A stretch of DNA of 64,000 nucleotides. It comes from Rebecca billardiae RCC1528 (Eukaryota > Haptophyta). Shown here piece after piece: positions 29,963 to 43,935 of the stretch. Where the stretch lies: the NCBI GenBank assembly GCA_965240325.2, contig OZ251240.1, forward strand, positions 248,001 to 312,000. The letters run 5' to 3'. The stretch's first letter is position 1; every line of letters begins with the position of its first letter. The translations under genes and the position numbers were made by a program. The notes below the pieces were generated by a model, which searched no databases, was not told the DNA's origin, and was given only the letters and a program-made list of their open reading frames with translations.

Positions 29963-32900
29963 TTGGCGCGTCCTCAACGCCCATGCTCGCTCCGAGCCGC
30001 GCTGCATGACGCGCCGCCGCCGCTCCTCACGGCCGCACGCCCGCAGGGCTGCGGCTCCGCGCCCGAGCCGCAGCCCTGCGGCCGCAGCCCTGCGGCCGCA
30101 GCCCTGCGGCCGCAGGCCTGCGGTGGCCCAGCAGGCTGCTGCTGCTGCTCGGGCCAGTCGCGCGGCGCGAGGCGATTGGCGTGTCCTCGACGCCCATGCT
30201 CGCTCCGAGCCGCGCTGCACGCCGCGCCGCCGCCACTCCTCACGGCCGCGCGCCCGCAGGGCTGCGGCTCCGCGCCCGAGCCGCAGCCCTGCGGCCGCAG
30301 CCCTGCGGCCGCAGCCCTGCGGCCGCAGGCCTGCGGTGGCCCAGCAGGCTGCTGCTGCTGCTCGGCCCACTCGCGCGGCGCGAGGCGATCGGCGCGTCCT
30401 CGACGCCCATGCTCGCTCCGAGCCGCACTGCATGCCGCTCCGCCGCCACTCCTCATGGCCGCGCGCCCACAGGGCTGCGGCTCCGCGACCGAGCCGCAGG
30501 GCTGCGGCCGCAGGCCTGCGGCCGCAGCCCTGCGGAAGCAGGCTGCTGCTGCTGCTCGGCTCAGTCGCGCGGCGCGAGGCGAGCGGGCAGGCCGGTGGCA
30601 GCGGTGCTGATTGGCGCGTCTTCGATGCCCATGCTCCCTCCGAGCCGCGCTGCATGCCGCGCCGCCGCCACTCCTCACGGCCGCGCGCCCGCAGCGCTGC
30701 GGCTCCGCGCCCGAGCCGCAGCCCTGCGGCCGCAGCCCTGCGGCCGCAGCCCTGCGGCCGCAGGCCTGCGGTGGCCCAGCAGGCTGCTGCTGCTGCTCGG
30801 CCCACTCGCGCGGCGCGAGGCGATCGGCGCGTCCTCGACGCCCATGCTCGCTCCGAGCCGCACTGCATGCCGCTCCGCCGCCACTCCTCATGGCCGCGCG
30901 CCCACAGGGCTGCGGCTCCGCGACCGAGCCGCAGGGCTGCGGCCGCAGGCCTGCGGCCGCAGCCCTGCGGAAGCAGGCTGCTGCTGCTGCTCGGCTCAGT
31001 CGCGCGGCGCGAGGCGAGCGGGCAGGCCGGTGGCAGCGGTGCTGATTGGCGCGTCTTCGATGCCCATGCTCCCTCCGAGCCGCGCTGCATGCCGCGCCGC
31101 CGCCACTCCTCACGGCCGCGCGCCCGCAGGGCTGCGGCTCCGCGCCCGAGCCGCAGCCCTGCGGCCGCAGCCCTGCGGCCGCAGGCCTGCGGCTGCAGGC
31201 CTGCGGTAGCCCAGCAGGCTGCTGCTGCTGCTCGGCCCACTCGCGCGGCGCGAGGCGATGGGCGCGTCCTCGACGCCCTTGCGCGCTCCGAGCCGCACTG
31301 CACGCCGCGCCGCCGCCACTCCTCACGGCCGCGCGCCCGCAGGGCTGCGGCTCCGCGACCGAGCCGAAGGGCTGCGGCCGCAGGCCTGCGGCCGCAGCCC
31401 TGCGGAAGCAGGCTGATGCTGCTGCTCGGCTCAGTCGCGAAGCGCGAGGCGAGCGGGCAGGCGGGTGGCAGCGGTGCTGATTGGCGCGTCTTCGACGCCC
31501 ATGCTCGCTCCGAGCCGCGCTGCATGCCGCCCCGCCGCCACTCCTCACGGCCGCGCGCCCGCAGGGCTGCGGCTCCGCGCCCGAGCCGCAGCCCTGCGGC
31601 CGCAGCCCTGCGGCCGCAGCCCTGCGGCCGCAGGCCTGCGGTGGCCCAGCAGGCTGCTGCTGCTGCTCGGGCCAGTCGCGCGGCGCGAGGCGATTGGCGT
31701 GTCCTCGACGCCCATGCTCGCTCCGAGCCGCGCTGCACGCCGCGCCGCCGCCACTCCTCACGGCCGCGCGCCCGCAGCGCTGCGGCTCCGCGCCCGAGCC
31801 GCAGCCCTGCGGCCGCAGCCCTGCGGCCGCAGCCCTGCGGCCGCAGGCCTGCGGTGGCCCAGCAGGCTGCTGCTGCTGCTCGGCCCACTCGCGCGGCGCG
31901 AGGCGATCGGCGCGTCCTCGACGCCCATGCTCGCTCCGAGCCGCACTGCATGCCGCTCCGCCGCCACTCCTCATGGCCGCGCGCCCACAGGGCTGCGGCT
32001 CCGCGACCGAGCCGCAGGGCTGCGGCCGCAGGCCTGCGGCCGCAGCCCTGCGGAAGCAGGCTGCTGCTGCTGCTCGGCTCAGTCGCGCGGCGCGAGGCGA
32101 GCGGGCAGGCCGGTGGCAGCGGTGCTGATTGGCGCGTCTTCGATGCCCATGCTCCCTCCGAGCCGCGCTGCATGCCGCGCCGCCGCCACTCCTCACGGCC
32201 GCGCGCCCGCAGCGCTGCGGCTCCGCGCCCGAGCCGCAGCCCTGCGGCCGCAGCCCTGCGGCCGCAGCCCTGCGGCCGCAGGCCTGCGGTGGCCCAGCAG
32301 GCTGCTGCTGCTGCTCGGCCCACTCGCGCGGCGCGAGGCGATCGGCGCGTCCTCGACGCCCATGCTCGCTCCGAGCCGCACTGCATGCCGCTCCGCCGCC
32401 ACTCCTCATGGCCGCGCGCCCACAGGGCTGCGGCTCCGCGACCGAGCCGCAGGGCTGCGGCCGCAGGCCTGCGGCCGCAGCCCTGCGGAAGCAGGCTGCT
32501 GCTGCTGCTCGGCTCAGTCGCGCGGCGCGAGGCGAGCGGGCAGGCCGGTGGCAGCGGTGCTGATTGGCGCGTCTTCGATGCCCATGCTCCCTCCGAGCCG
32601 CGCTGCATGCCGCGCCGCCGCCACTCCTCACGGCCGCGCGCCCGCAGGGCTGCGGCTCCGCGCCCGAGCCGCAGCCCTGCGGCCGCAGCCCTGCGGCCGC
32701 AGGCCTGCGGCTGCAGGCCTGCGGTAGCCCAGCAGGCTGCTGCTGCTGCTCGGCCCATCCGCGCGGCGCGAGGCGATGGGCGCGTCCTCGACGCCCTTGC
32801 GCGCTCCGAGCCGCACTGCACGCCGCGCCGCCGCCACTCCTCACGGCCGCGCGCCCGCAGGGCTGCGGCTCCGCGCCCGAGCCGCAGCCCTGCGGCCGCA

Positions 32901-32998
32901 GCCCTGCGGCCGCAGCCCTGCGGCCGCAGGCCTGCGGTGGCCCAGCAGGCTGCTGCTGCTGCTCGGTTCACTCGCGCGGCGCGAGGCGATTGGCGCGT
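29963..32998 (+). repeat. 1,518-bp block in tandem duplicate, containing 435-bp dimers
   Basis: Segment 29963-31480 recurs as 31481-32998. Within each, 435-bp dimers (one 213-bp plus one 222-bp monomer) repeat, for example at 30611 and 31046. Variants such as TCTTCGATGCCCATGCTCCC mark both blocks. Confidence 0.85.
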
Positions 32999-35900
32999 CC
33001 TCGACGCTCATGCTCGCTTCGAGCCGCGCTGCACGCCGCGCCGCTGCCACTCCTCACGGCCGCGCGCCCGCAGGGCTGCGGCTCCGCGCCCGAGCCGCAG
33101 CCCTGCGGCCGCAGCCCTGCGGCCGCAGGCCTGCGGTGGCCCAGCAGGCTGCTGCTGCTGCTCGGCTCAGTCGTGCGGCGCGAGGCGAGCGGGCAGGCGG
33201 GTGGCACTGGTGCTGATTGGCGCGTCCTCGACGCCCATGCTCGCTCCGAGCCGCGCTGCATGCCGCGCCGCCGCCACTCCTCACGGCCGCGCGCCCGCAG
33301 GGCTGCGGCTCCGCGCCCGAGCCGCAGCCCTGCGGCCGCAGCCCTGCGGCCGCAGCCCTGCGGCCGCAGGCCTGCGGTGGCCCAGCAGGCTGCTGCTGCT
33401 GCTCGGTTCACTCGCGCGGCGCGAGGCGATTGGCGCGTCCTCGACGCCCATGCTCGCTCCGAGCCGCGCTGCACGCCGCGCCGCCGCCACTCCTCACGGC
33501 CGCGCGCCCGCAGGGCTGCGGCTCCGCGCCCGAGCCGCAGCCCTGCGGCCGCAGCCCTGCGGCCGCAGGCCTGCGCTGGCCCAGCATGCTGCTGCTGCTG
33601 CTCGGCTCAGTCGCGCGGCGAGCGGGCAGGCGGCTGGCGGTGGTGCTGGATGGCGCGTCCTCGACGCCCATGCTCGCTCCGATCCGCGCTGCACGCCGCG
33701 CCGCCGCCACTCCTCACGGCCGCGCGCCCGCAGGGCTGCGGCTCCGCGCCCGAGCCGCAGCCCTGCGGCCGCAGCCCTGCGGCCGCAGGCCTGCGGTGGC
33801 CCAGCAGGCTGCTGCTGCTGCTCGGCTCACTCACGCGGCGCGAGGCGATTGGCGCGTCCTCGACGCCCATGCTCGCTCCGAGCCGCGCTGCACGCCGCGC
33901 CGCCGCCACTTCTCACGGCCGCGCGCCCGCAGGGCTGCGGCTCCGCGCCCGAGCCGCAGCCCTGCGGCCGCAGCCCTGCGGCCGCAGGCCTGCGGTGGCC
34001 CAGCAGGCTGCTGCTGCTGCTCGGCTCACTCACGCGGCGCGAGGCGATTGGCGCGTCCTCGACGCCCATGCTCGCTCCGAGCCGCGCTGCACGCCGCGCC
34101 GCCGCCACTTCTCACGGCCGCGCGCCCGCAGGGCTGCGGCTCCGCGCCCGAGCCGCAGCCCTGCGGCCGCAGCCCTGCGGCCGCAGGCCTGCGGTGGCCC
34201 AGCAGGCTGCTGCTGCTGCTCGGTTCACTCGCGCGGCGCGAGGCGATTGGCGCGTCCTCGACGCCCATGCTCGCTCCGAGCCGCACTGCATGCCGCGCCG
34301 CCGCCACTCCTCACGGCCGCGCGCCCGGAGGGCTGCGGCTCCGCGCCCGAGCCGCAGCCCTGCGGCCGCAGCCTTGCGGCCGCAGGCCTGCGGAAGCAGG
34401 CTGCTGCTGCTGCTCGGCTCAGTCGTGCGGCGCGAGGCGAGCGGGCAGGCGGGTGGCAGCGGTGCTGATTGGCGCGTCCCCGACGCCCATGCTCGCTCCA
34501 AGCCGCGCTGCATGACGCGCCGCCGCCGCTCCTCACGGCCGCGCGCCCGCAGGGCTGCGGCTCCGCGCCCGAGCCGCAGCCCTGCGGCCGCAGCCCTGCG
34601 GCCGCAGGCCTGCGGAAGCAGGCTGCTGCTGCTGCTCGGCTTAGTCGTGCGGCAAGAGGCGAGCGGGCAGGCGGGTGGCAGCGGTGCTGATTGGCGCGTC
34701 CCCGACGCCCATGCTCGCTCCGAGCCGCGCTGCATGACGCGCCGCCGCCGCTCCTCACGGCCGCGCGCCCGCAGGGCTGCGGCTTCGCGCCCGAGCCGCA
34801 GCCCTGCGGCGCAGGCCTGCGGCCGCAGCCCTGCGGAAGCAGGCTGCTGCTGCTGCTCGGCTCAGTCGCGCGGCGCGAGGCGAGCGGGCGGGCGGGTGGC
34901 CGCGGTGCTGATTGGCGCGTCTTCGACGCCCATGCTCGCTCCGAGCCGCGCTGCATGACGCGCCGCCGCCGCTCCTCACGGCCGCGCGCCCGCAGGGCTG
35001 CGGCTTCGCGCCCGAGCGGCAGCCCTGCGGCGCAGGCCTGCGGCCGCAGGCCTGCGGAAGCAGGCTGCTGCTGCTGCTCGGCTCAGTCGTGCGGCGCGAG
35101 GCGAGCGGGCAGGCGGGTGGCAGCGGTGCTGATTGGCGCGTCCCCGACGCCCATGCTCGCTCCGAGCCGCGCTGCATGCCGCGCCGCCGCCACTCCTCAC
35201 GGCCGCGCGCCCGCAGGGCTGCGGCTCCGCGCCCGAGCCGCAGCCCTGCGGCCGCAGCCCTGCGGCCGCAGGCCTGCGGTGGCCCAGCAGGCTGCTGCTG
35301 CTGCTCGGCTCACTCGCGCGGCGCGAGGCGATTGGCGCGTCCTCGACGCCCATGCTCGCTCCGAGCCGCGCTGCACGCCGCGCCGCCGCTACTCCTCACG
35401 GCCGCGAGCCCGCAGGGCTGCGGCTCCGCGCCCGAGCCGCAGCCCTGCGGCGCAGCCCTGCGGCCGCAGGCCTGCGGTGGCCCAGCAGGCTGCTGCTGCT
35501 GCTCGGCTCAGTCGTGCGGCGCGAGGCGAGCGGGCAGGCGGGTGGCAGTGGTGCTGATTGGCGCGTCCTCGACGCCCATGCTCGCTCCGAGCCGCGCTGC
35601 ATGCCGCGCCGCCGCCACTCCTCACGGCCGCGCGCCCGCAGGGCTGCGGCTCCGCGCCCGAGCCGCAGCCCTGCGGCCGCAGCCCTGCGGCCGCAGCCCT
35701 GCGGCCGCAGGCCTGCGGTGGCCCAGCAGGCTGCTGCTGCTGCTCGTTTCACTCGCGCGGCGTGAGGCGATTTGCGCGTCCTCGACGCCCATGCGCGCTC
35801 CGTGCCGCGCTGCACGCCGCGCCGCCGCCACTCCTCACGGCCGCGTGCCCGCAGGGCTGCGGCTCCGCGCCCGAGCCGCAGCCCTGCGGCCGCAGCCCTG

Positions 35901-37659
35901 CGGCCGCAGGCCTGCGCTGGCCCAGCAGGCTGCTGCTGCTGCTCGGCTCAGTCGCGCGGCGAGCGGGCGGGCGGCTGGCGGTGGTGCTGGATGGCGCGTC
36001 CTCGACGCCCATGCTCGCTCCGAGCCGCGCTGCACGCCGCGCCGCCGCCACTCCTCACGGCCGCGCGCCCGCAGGGCTGCGGCTCCGCGCCCGAGCCGCA
36101 GCCCTGCGGCCGCAGCCCTGCGGCCGCAGGCCTGCGGTGGCCCAGCAGGCTGCTGCTGCTGCTCGGCTCACTCACGCGGCGCGAGGCGATTGGCGCGTCC
36201 TCGACGCCCATGCTCGCTTCGAGCCGCGCTGCACGCCGCGCCGCCGCCACTCCTCACGGCCGCGTCTCGCAGGGCTGCGGCTCCGCGCCCGAGCCGCAGC
36301 CCTGCGGCCGCAGCGCTGCGGCCGCAGCCCTGCGGCCGCAGGCCTGCGGTGGCCCAGCAGGCTGCTGCTGCTGCTCGGTTCACTCGCGCGGCGCGAGGCG
36401 ATTGGCGCGTCCTCGACACCCATGCTCGCTCCGAGCCGCACTGCATGCCGCGCCGCCGCCACTCCTCACGGCCGCGCGCCCGGAGGGCTGCGGCTCCGCG
36501 CCCGAGCCGCAGCCCTGCGGCCGCAGCCCTGCGGCCGCAGGCCTGCGGCCGCAGGCCTGCGGTGGCCCAGCAGGCTGCTGCTGCTGCTCGATTCACTCGC
36601 GCGGCGCGAGGCGATTTGCGCGTCCTCGACGCCCATGCTCGCTCCGTGCCGCGCTGCACGCCGCGCCGCCGCCACTCCTCACGGCCGCGTGCCCGCAGGG
36701 CTGCGGCTCCGCGCCCGAGCCGCAGCCCTGCGGCCGCAGCCCTGCGGCCGCAGGCCTGCGCTGGCCCAGCAGGCTGCTGCTGCTGCTCGGCTCAGTCGCG
36801 CGGCGAGCGGGCGGGCTGCTGGCGGTGGTGCTGGATGGCGCGTCCTCGACGCCCATGCTCGCTCCGAGCCGCGCTGCACGCCGCGCCGCCGCCACTTCTC
36901 ACGGCCGCGCGCCCGCAGGGCTGCGGCTCCGCGCCCGAGCCGCAGCCCTGCGGCCGCAGCCCTGCGGCTGCAGGCCTGCGGTGGCCCAGCAGGCTGCTGC
37001 TGCTGCTCGGCTCACTCACGCGGCGCGAGGCGATCGGCGCGTCCTCGACGCCCATGCTCGCTTCGAGCCGCGCTGCACGCCGCGCCGCCGCCACTCCTCA
37101 CGGCCGCGCGCCCGCAGGGCTGCGGCTCCGCGCCCGAACCGCAGCCCTGCGGCCGCAGCCCTGCGGCCGCAGCCCTGCGGCCGCAGGCCTGCGGTGGCCC
37201 AGCAGGCTGCTGCTGCTGCTCGGTTCACTCGCGTGGCGCGAGGCGATTGGCGCGTCCTCGACGCCCATGCTCGCTCCGAGCCGCACTGCATGCCGCGCCG
37301 CCGCCACTCCTCACGGCCGCGCGCCCGCAGGGCTGCGGCTCCGCGCCCGAGCCGCAGCCCTGCGGCCGCAGCCCTGCGGCCGCAGGCCTGCGCTGGCCCA
37401 GCAGGCTGCTGCTGCTGCTCGGCTCAGTCGCGCGGCGAGCGGGTGGGCTGCTGGCGGTGGTGCTGGATGGCGCGTCCTCGACGCCCATGCTCGCTCCGAG
37501 CCGCGCTGCACGCCGCGCCGCCGCCACTCCTCACGGCCGCGCGCCCGCAGGGCTGCGGCTCCGCGCCCGAGCCGCAGCCCTGCGGCCGCAGCCCTGCGGC
37601 CGCAGGCCTGCGCTGGCCCAGCAGGCTGCTGCTGCTGCTCGGCTCACTCGCGCGGCGCG

Positions 37660-40600
37660 AGGCGATTGGCGCGTCCTCGACGCCCATGCTCGCTCCGAGC
37701 CGCACTGCAGCCGCTCCGCCGCCACTCCTCACGGCCGCGCGCCCACAGGGGTGCGGCTCCGCGACCGAGCCGAAGGGCTGCGGCCGCAGGCCTGCGGCCG
37801 CAGGCCTGCGGTGGCCCAGCAGGCTGCTGCTGCTGCTCGGCTCACTCGCGCGGAGCGAGGCGATTGACGCGACCTCGACGCCCATGCTTGCTTCGAGCCG
37901 CACTGCATGCCGCGCCGACGCCACTCCTCACGGCCGCGCGCCCGCAGGGCTGCGGCTCCGCGCCCGAGCCGCAGCCCTGCGGCCGCAGGCCTGCGGTGGC
38001 CCAGCAGGCTGCTGCTGCTGCTCGGCTCAGTGGCGCGGCGAGCGGGCGGGCGGCTGGCGATGGTGCTGGATGGCGCGTCCTCGACGCCCATGCTCGCTCC
38101 GAGCCGCGCTGCACGCCGCGCCGCCGCCACTCCTCACGGCCGCGCGCCCGCAGGGCTGCGGCTCCGCGCCCGAGCCGCAGCCCTGCGGCCGCAGGCCTGC
38201 GGTGGCCCAGCAGGCTGCTGCTGCTGCTCGGCTCAGTCGCGCGGCGAGCGGGCGGGCGGCTGGCGATGGTGCTGGATGGCGCGTCCTCGACGCCCATGCT
38301 CGCTCCGAGCCGCGCTGCACGCCGCGCCGCCGCCACTCCTCACGGCCGCGCGCCCGCAGGGCTGCGGCTCCGCGCCCGAGCCGCAGCCCTGCGGCCGCAG
38401 GCCTGCGGCCGCAGGCCTGCGGTGGCCCAGCAGGCTGCTGCTGCTGCTCGGCTCACTCGCGCGGCGCGAGGCGATTGACGCGTCCTCGACGCCCATGCTC
38501 GCTTCGAGCCGCACTGCATGCCGCGCCGACGCCACTCCTCACGGCCGCGCGCCCGCAGGGCTGCGGCTCCGCGCCCGAGCCGCAGCCCTGCGGCCGCAGC
38601 CCTGCGGCCGCAGGCCTGCGGTGGCCCAGCAGGCTGCTGCTGCTGCTCGGCTCACTCGCGCGGCGCGAGGCGATTGACGCGTCCTCGACGCCCATGCTCG
38701 CTTCAAGCCGCACTGCATGCCGCGCCGCCGCCACTCCTCACGGCCGCGCGCCCGCAGGGCTGCGGCTCCGCGCCCGAGCCGCAGCCCTGCGGCCGCAGCC
38801 CTGCGGCCGCAGGCCTGCGGTGGCCCAGCAGGCTGCTGCTGCTGCTCGGCTCACTCACGCGGCGCGAGGCGATTGGCGCGTCCTCGACGCCCATGCTCGC
38901 TCCGAGCCGCACTGCATGCCGCGCCGACGCCACTCCTCACGGCCGCGCGCCCGCAGGGCTGCGGCTCCGCGCCCGAGCCGCAGCCCTGCGGCCGCAGCCC
39001 TGCGGCCGCAGGCCTGCGCTGGCCCAGCAGGCTGCTGCTGCTGCTCGGCTCACTCGCGCGGCGCGAGGCGATTGGCGCGTCCTCGACGCCCATGCTTGCT
39101 TCGAGCCGCACTGCATGCCGCGCCGACGCCACTCCTCACGGCCGCGCGCCCGCAGGGCTGCGGCTCCGCGCCCGAGCCGCAGCCCTGCGGCCGCAGGCCT
39201 GCGGTGGCCCAGCAGGCTGCTGCTGCTGCTCGGCTCAGTGGCGCGGCGAGCGGGCGGGCGGCTGGCGATGGTGCTGGATGGCGCGTCCTCGACGCCCATG
39301 CTCGCTCCGAGCCGCGCTGCACGCCGCGCCGCCGCCACTCCTCACGGCCGCGCGCCCGCAGGGCTGCGGCTCCGCGCCCGAGCCGCAGCCCTGCGGCCGC
39401 AGGCCTGCGGTGGCCCAGCAGGCTGCTGCTGCTGCTCGGCTCACTCGCGCGGCGCGAGGCGATTGACGCGTCCTCGACGCCCATGCTCGCTTCAAGCCGC
39501 ACTGCATGCCGCGCCGCCGCCACTCCTCACGGCCGCGCGCCCGCAGGGCTGCGGCTCCGCGCCCGAGCCGCAGCCCTGCGGCCGCAGCCCTGCGGCCGCA
39601 GGCCTGCGGTGGCCCAGCAGGCTGCTGCTGCTGCTCGGCTCACTCACGCGGCGCGAGGCGATTGGCGCGTCCTCGACGCCCATGCTCGCTCCGAGCCGCA
39701 CTGCAGCCGCTCCGCCGCCACTCCTCACGGCCGCGCGCCCACAGGGGTGCGGCTCCGCGACCGAGCCGAAGGGCTGCGGCCGCAGGCCTGCGGCCGCAGG
39801 CCTGCGGTGGCCCAGCAGGCTGCTGCTGCTGCTCGGCTCACTCGCGCGGAGCGAGGCGATTGACGCGACCTCGACGCCCATGCTTGCTTCGAGCCGCACT
39901 GCATGCCGCGCCGACGCCACTCCTCACGGCCGCGCGCCCGCAGGGCTGCGGCTCCGCGCCCGAGCCGCAGCCCTGCGGCCGCAGGCCTGCGGTGGCCCAG
40001 CAGGCTGCTGCTGCTGCTCGGCTCAGTGGCGCGGCGAGCGGGCGGGCGGCTGGCGATGGTGCTGGATGGCGCGTCCTCGACGCCCATGCTCGCTCCGAGC
40101 CGCGCTGCACGCCGCGCCGCCGCCACTCCTCACGGCCGCGCGCCCGCAGGGCTGCGGCTCCGCGCCCGAGCCGCAGCCCTGCGGCCGCAGGCCTGCGGTG
40201 GCCCAGCAGGCTGCTGCTGCTGCTCGGCTCAGTCGCGCGGCGAGCGGGCGGGCGGCTGGCGATGGTGCTGGATGGCGCGTCCTCGACGCCCATGCTCGCT
40301 CCGAGCCGCGCTGCACGCCGCGCCGCCGCCACTCCTCACGGCCGCGCGCCCGCAGGGCTGCGGCTCCGCGCCCGAGCCGCAGCCCTGCGGCCGCAGGCCT
40401 GCGGCCGCAGGCCTGCGGTGGCCCAGCAGGCTGCTGCTGCTGCTCGGCTCACTCGCGCGGCGCGAGGCGATTGACGCGTCCTCGACGCCCATGCTCGCTT
40501 CGAGCCGCACTGCATGCCGCGCCGACGCCACTCCTCACGGCCGCGCGCCCGCAGGGCTGCGGCTCCGCGCCCGAGCCGCAGCCCTGCGGCCGCAGCCCTG

Positions 40601-41435
40601 CGGCCGCAGGCCTGCGGTGGCCCAGCAGGCTGCTGCTGCTGCTCGGCTCACTCGCGCGGCGCGAGGCGATTGACGCGTCCTCGACGCCCATGCTCGCTTC
40701 AAGCCGCACTGCATGCCGCGCCGCCGCCACTCCTCACGGCCGCGCGCCCGCAGGGCTGCGGCTCCGCGCCCGAGCCGCAGCCCTGCGGCCGCAGCCCTGC
40801 GGCCGCAGGCCTGCGGTGGCCCAGCAGGCTGCTGCTGCTGCTCGGCTCACTCACGCGGCGCGAGGCGATTGGCGCGTCCTCGACGCCCATGCTCGCTCCG
40901 AGCCGCACTGCATGCCGCGCCGACGCCACTCCTCACGGCCGCGCGCCCGCAGGGCTGCGGCTCCGCGCCCGAGCCGCAGCCCTGCGGCCGCAGCCCTGCG
41001 GCCGCAGGCCTGCGGTGGCCCAGCAGGCTGCTGCTGCTGCTCGGCTCACTCACGCGGCGCGAGGCGATTGGCGCGTCCTCGACGCCCATGCTCGCTCCGA
41101 GCCGCACTGCATGCCGCGCCGACGCCACTCCTCACGGCCGCGCGCCCGCAGGGCTGCGGCTCCGCGCCCGAGCCGCAGCCCTGCGGCCGCAGGCCTGCGG
41201 TGGCCCAGCAGGCTGCTGCTGCTGCTCGGCTCAGTGGCGCGGCGAGCGGGCGGGCGGCTGGCGATGGTGCTGGATGGCGCGTCCTCGACGCCCATGCTCG
41301 CTCCGAGCCGCGCTGCACGCCGCGCCGCCGCCACTCCTCACGGCCGCGCGCCCGCAGGGCTGCGGCTCCGCGCCCGAGCCGCAGCCCTGCGGCCGCAGGC
41401 CTGCGGTGGCCCAGCAGGCTGCTGCTGCTGCTCGG
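37660..41435 (+). repeat. 1,996-bp block in tandem duplicate
   Basis: Segment about 37660-39440 matches 39656-41435 at a constant 1,996-bp offset, including rare variants CTGCAGCCGCTCCGCCGCC and GACGCGACCTCGACGCC. Confidence 0.8.
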
Positions 41436-41449
41436 CTCAGTCGCGCGGC

Positions 41450-43935
41450 GAGAGGGCGGGCGGCTGGCGATGGTGCTGGATGGCGCGTCCTCGACGCCCA
41501 TGCTCGCTCCGAGCCGCGCTGCACGCCGCGCCGCCGCCACTCCTCACGGCCGCGCGCCCGCAGGGCTGCGGCTCCGCGCCCGAGCCGCAGCCCTGCGGCC
41601 GCAGGCCTGCGGCCGCAGGCCTGCGGTGGCCCAGCAGGCTGCTGCTGCTGCTCGGCTCACTCGCGCGGCGCGAGGCGATTGAAGCGTCCTCGACGCCCAT
41701 GCTCGCTTCGAGCCGCACTGCATGCCGCGCCGACGCCACTCCTCACGGCCGCGCGCCCGCAGGGCTGCGGCTCCGCGCCCGAGCCGCAGCCCTGCGGCCG
41801 CAGCCCTGCGGCCGCAGGCCTGCGGTGGCCCAGCAGGCTGCTGCTGCTGCTCGGCTCACTCGCGCGGCGCGAGGCGATTGACGCGTCCTCGACGCCCATG
41901 CTCGCTTCAAGCCGCACTGCATGCCGCGCCGCCGCCACTCCTCACGGCCGCGCGCCCGCAGGGCTGCGGCTCCGCGCCCGAGCCGCAGCCCTGCGGCCGC
42001 AGCCCTGCGGCCGCAGGCCTGCGGTGGCCCAGCAGGCTGCTGCTGCTGCTCGGCTCACTCACGCGGCGCGAGGCGATTGGCGCGTCCTCGACGCCCATGC
42101 TCGCTCCGAGCCGCACTGCATGCCGCGCCGACGCCACTCCTCACGGCCGCGCGCCCGCAGGGCTGCGGCTCCGCGCCCGAGCCGCAGCCCTGCGGCCGCA
42201 GCCCTGCGGCCGCAGGCCTGCGGTGGCCCAGCAGGCTGCTGCTGCTGCTCGGCTCACTCACGCGGCGCGAGGCGATTGGCGCGTCCTCGACGCCCATGCT
42301 CGCTTCGAGCCGCGCTGCACGCCGCGCCGCCGCCACTCCTCACGGCCGCGCGCCCGCAGGGCTGCGGCTCCGCGCCCGAGCCGCAGCCCTGCGGCCGCAG
42401 CCCTGCGGCCGCAGCCCTGCGGCCGCAGGCCTGCGGTGGCCCAGCAGGCTGCTGCTGCTGCTCGGTTCACTCGCGCGGCGCGAGGCGATTGGCGCGTCCT
42501 CGACGCCCATGCTCGCTCCGAGCCGCACTGCATGCCGCGCCGCCGCCACTCCTCACGGCCGCGCGCCCGGAGGGCTGCGGCTCCGCGCCCGAGCCGCAGC
42601 CCTGCGGCCGCAGCCCTGCGGCCGCAGCCTTGCGGCCGCAGGCCTGCGGTGGCCCAGCAGGCTGCTGCTGCTGCTCGGCTCAGTCGCGCGGCGCGAGGGC
42701 GGGCGGCTGGCGATGGTGCTGGATGGCGCGTCCTCGACGCCCATGCTCGCTCCGAGCCGCGCTGCACGCCGCGCCGCCGCCACTCCTCACGGCCGCGCGC
42801 CCGCAGGGCTGCGGCTCCGCGCCCGAGCCGCAGCCCTGCGGCCGCAGGCCTGCGGCCGCAGGCCTGCGGTGGCCCAGCAGGCTGCTGCTGCTGCTCGGCT
42901 CACTCGCGCGGCGCGAGGCGATTGAAGCGTCCTCGACGCCCATGCTCGCTTCGAGCCGCACTGCATGCCGCGCCGACGCCACTCCTCACGGCCGCGCGCC
43001 CGCAGGGCTGCGGCTCCGCGCCCGAGCCGCAGCCCTGCGGCCGCAGCCCTGCGGCCGCAGGCCTGCGGTGGCCCAGCAGGCTGCTGCTGCTGCTCGGCTC
43101 ACTCGCGCGGCGCGAGGCGATTGACGCGTCCTCGACGCCCATGCTCGCTTCAAGCCGCACTGCATGCCGCGCCGCCGCCACTCCTCACGGCCGCGCGCCC
43201 GCAGGGCTGCGGCTCCGCGCCCGAGCCGCAGCCCTGCGGCCGCAGCCCTGCGGCCGCAGGCCTGCGGTGGCCCAGCAGGCTGCTGCTGCTGCTCGGCTCA
43301 CTCACGCGGCGCGAGGCGATTGGCGCGTCCTCGACGCCCATGCTCGCTCCGAGCCGCACTGCATGCCGCGCCGACGCCACTCCTCACGGCCGCGCGCCCG
43401 CAGGGCTGCGGCTCCGCGCCCGAGCCGCAGCCCTGCGGCCGCAGCCCTGCGGCCGCAGGCCTGCGGTGGCCCAGCAGGCTGCTGCTGCTGCTCGGCTCAC
43501 TCACGCGGCGCGAGGCGATTGGCGCGTCCTCGACGCCCATGCTCGCTTCGAGCCGCGCTGCACGCCGCGCCGCCGCCACTCCTCACGGCCGCGCGCCCGC
43601 AGGGCTGCGGCTCCGCGCCCGAGCCGCAGCCCTGCGGCCGCAGCCCTGCGGCCGCAGCCCTGCGGCCGCAGGCCTGCGGTGGCCCAGCAGGCTGCTGCTG
43701 CTGCTCGGTTCACTCGCGCGGCGCGAGGCGATTGGCGCGTCCTCGACGCCCATGCTCGCTCCGAGCCGCACTGCATGCCGCGCCGCCGCCACTCCTCACG
43801 GCCGCGCGCCCGGAGGGCTGCGGCTCCGCGCCCGAGCCGCAGCCCTGCGGCCGCAGCCCTGCGGCCGCAGCCTTGCGGCCGCAGGCCTGCGGTGGCCCAG
43901 CAGGCTGCTGCTGCTGCTCGGCTCACTCGCGCGGC
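41450..43935 (+). repeat. 1,243-bp block in tandem duplicate
   Basis: Variants GATTGAAGCGTCC (41678 and 42921) and CCTTGCGGCCGCAGGC (about 42629 and 43872) recur at an offset of 1,243 bp. Confidence 0.8.
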
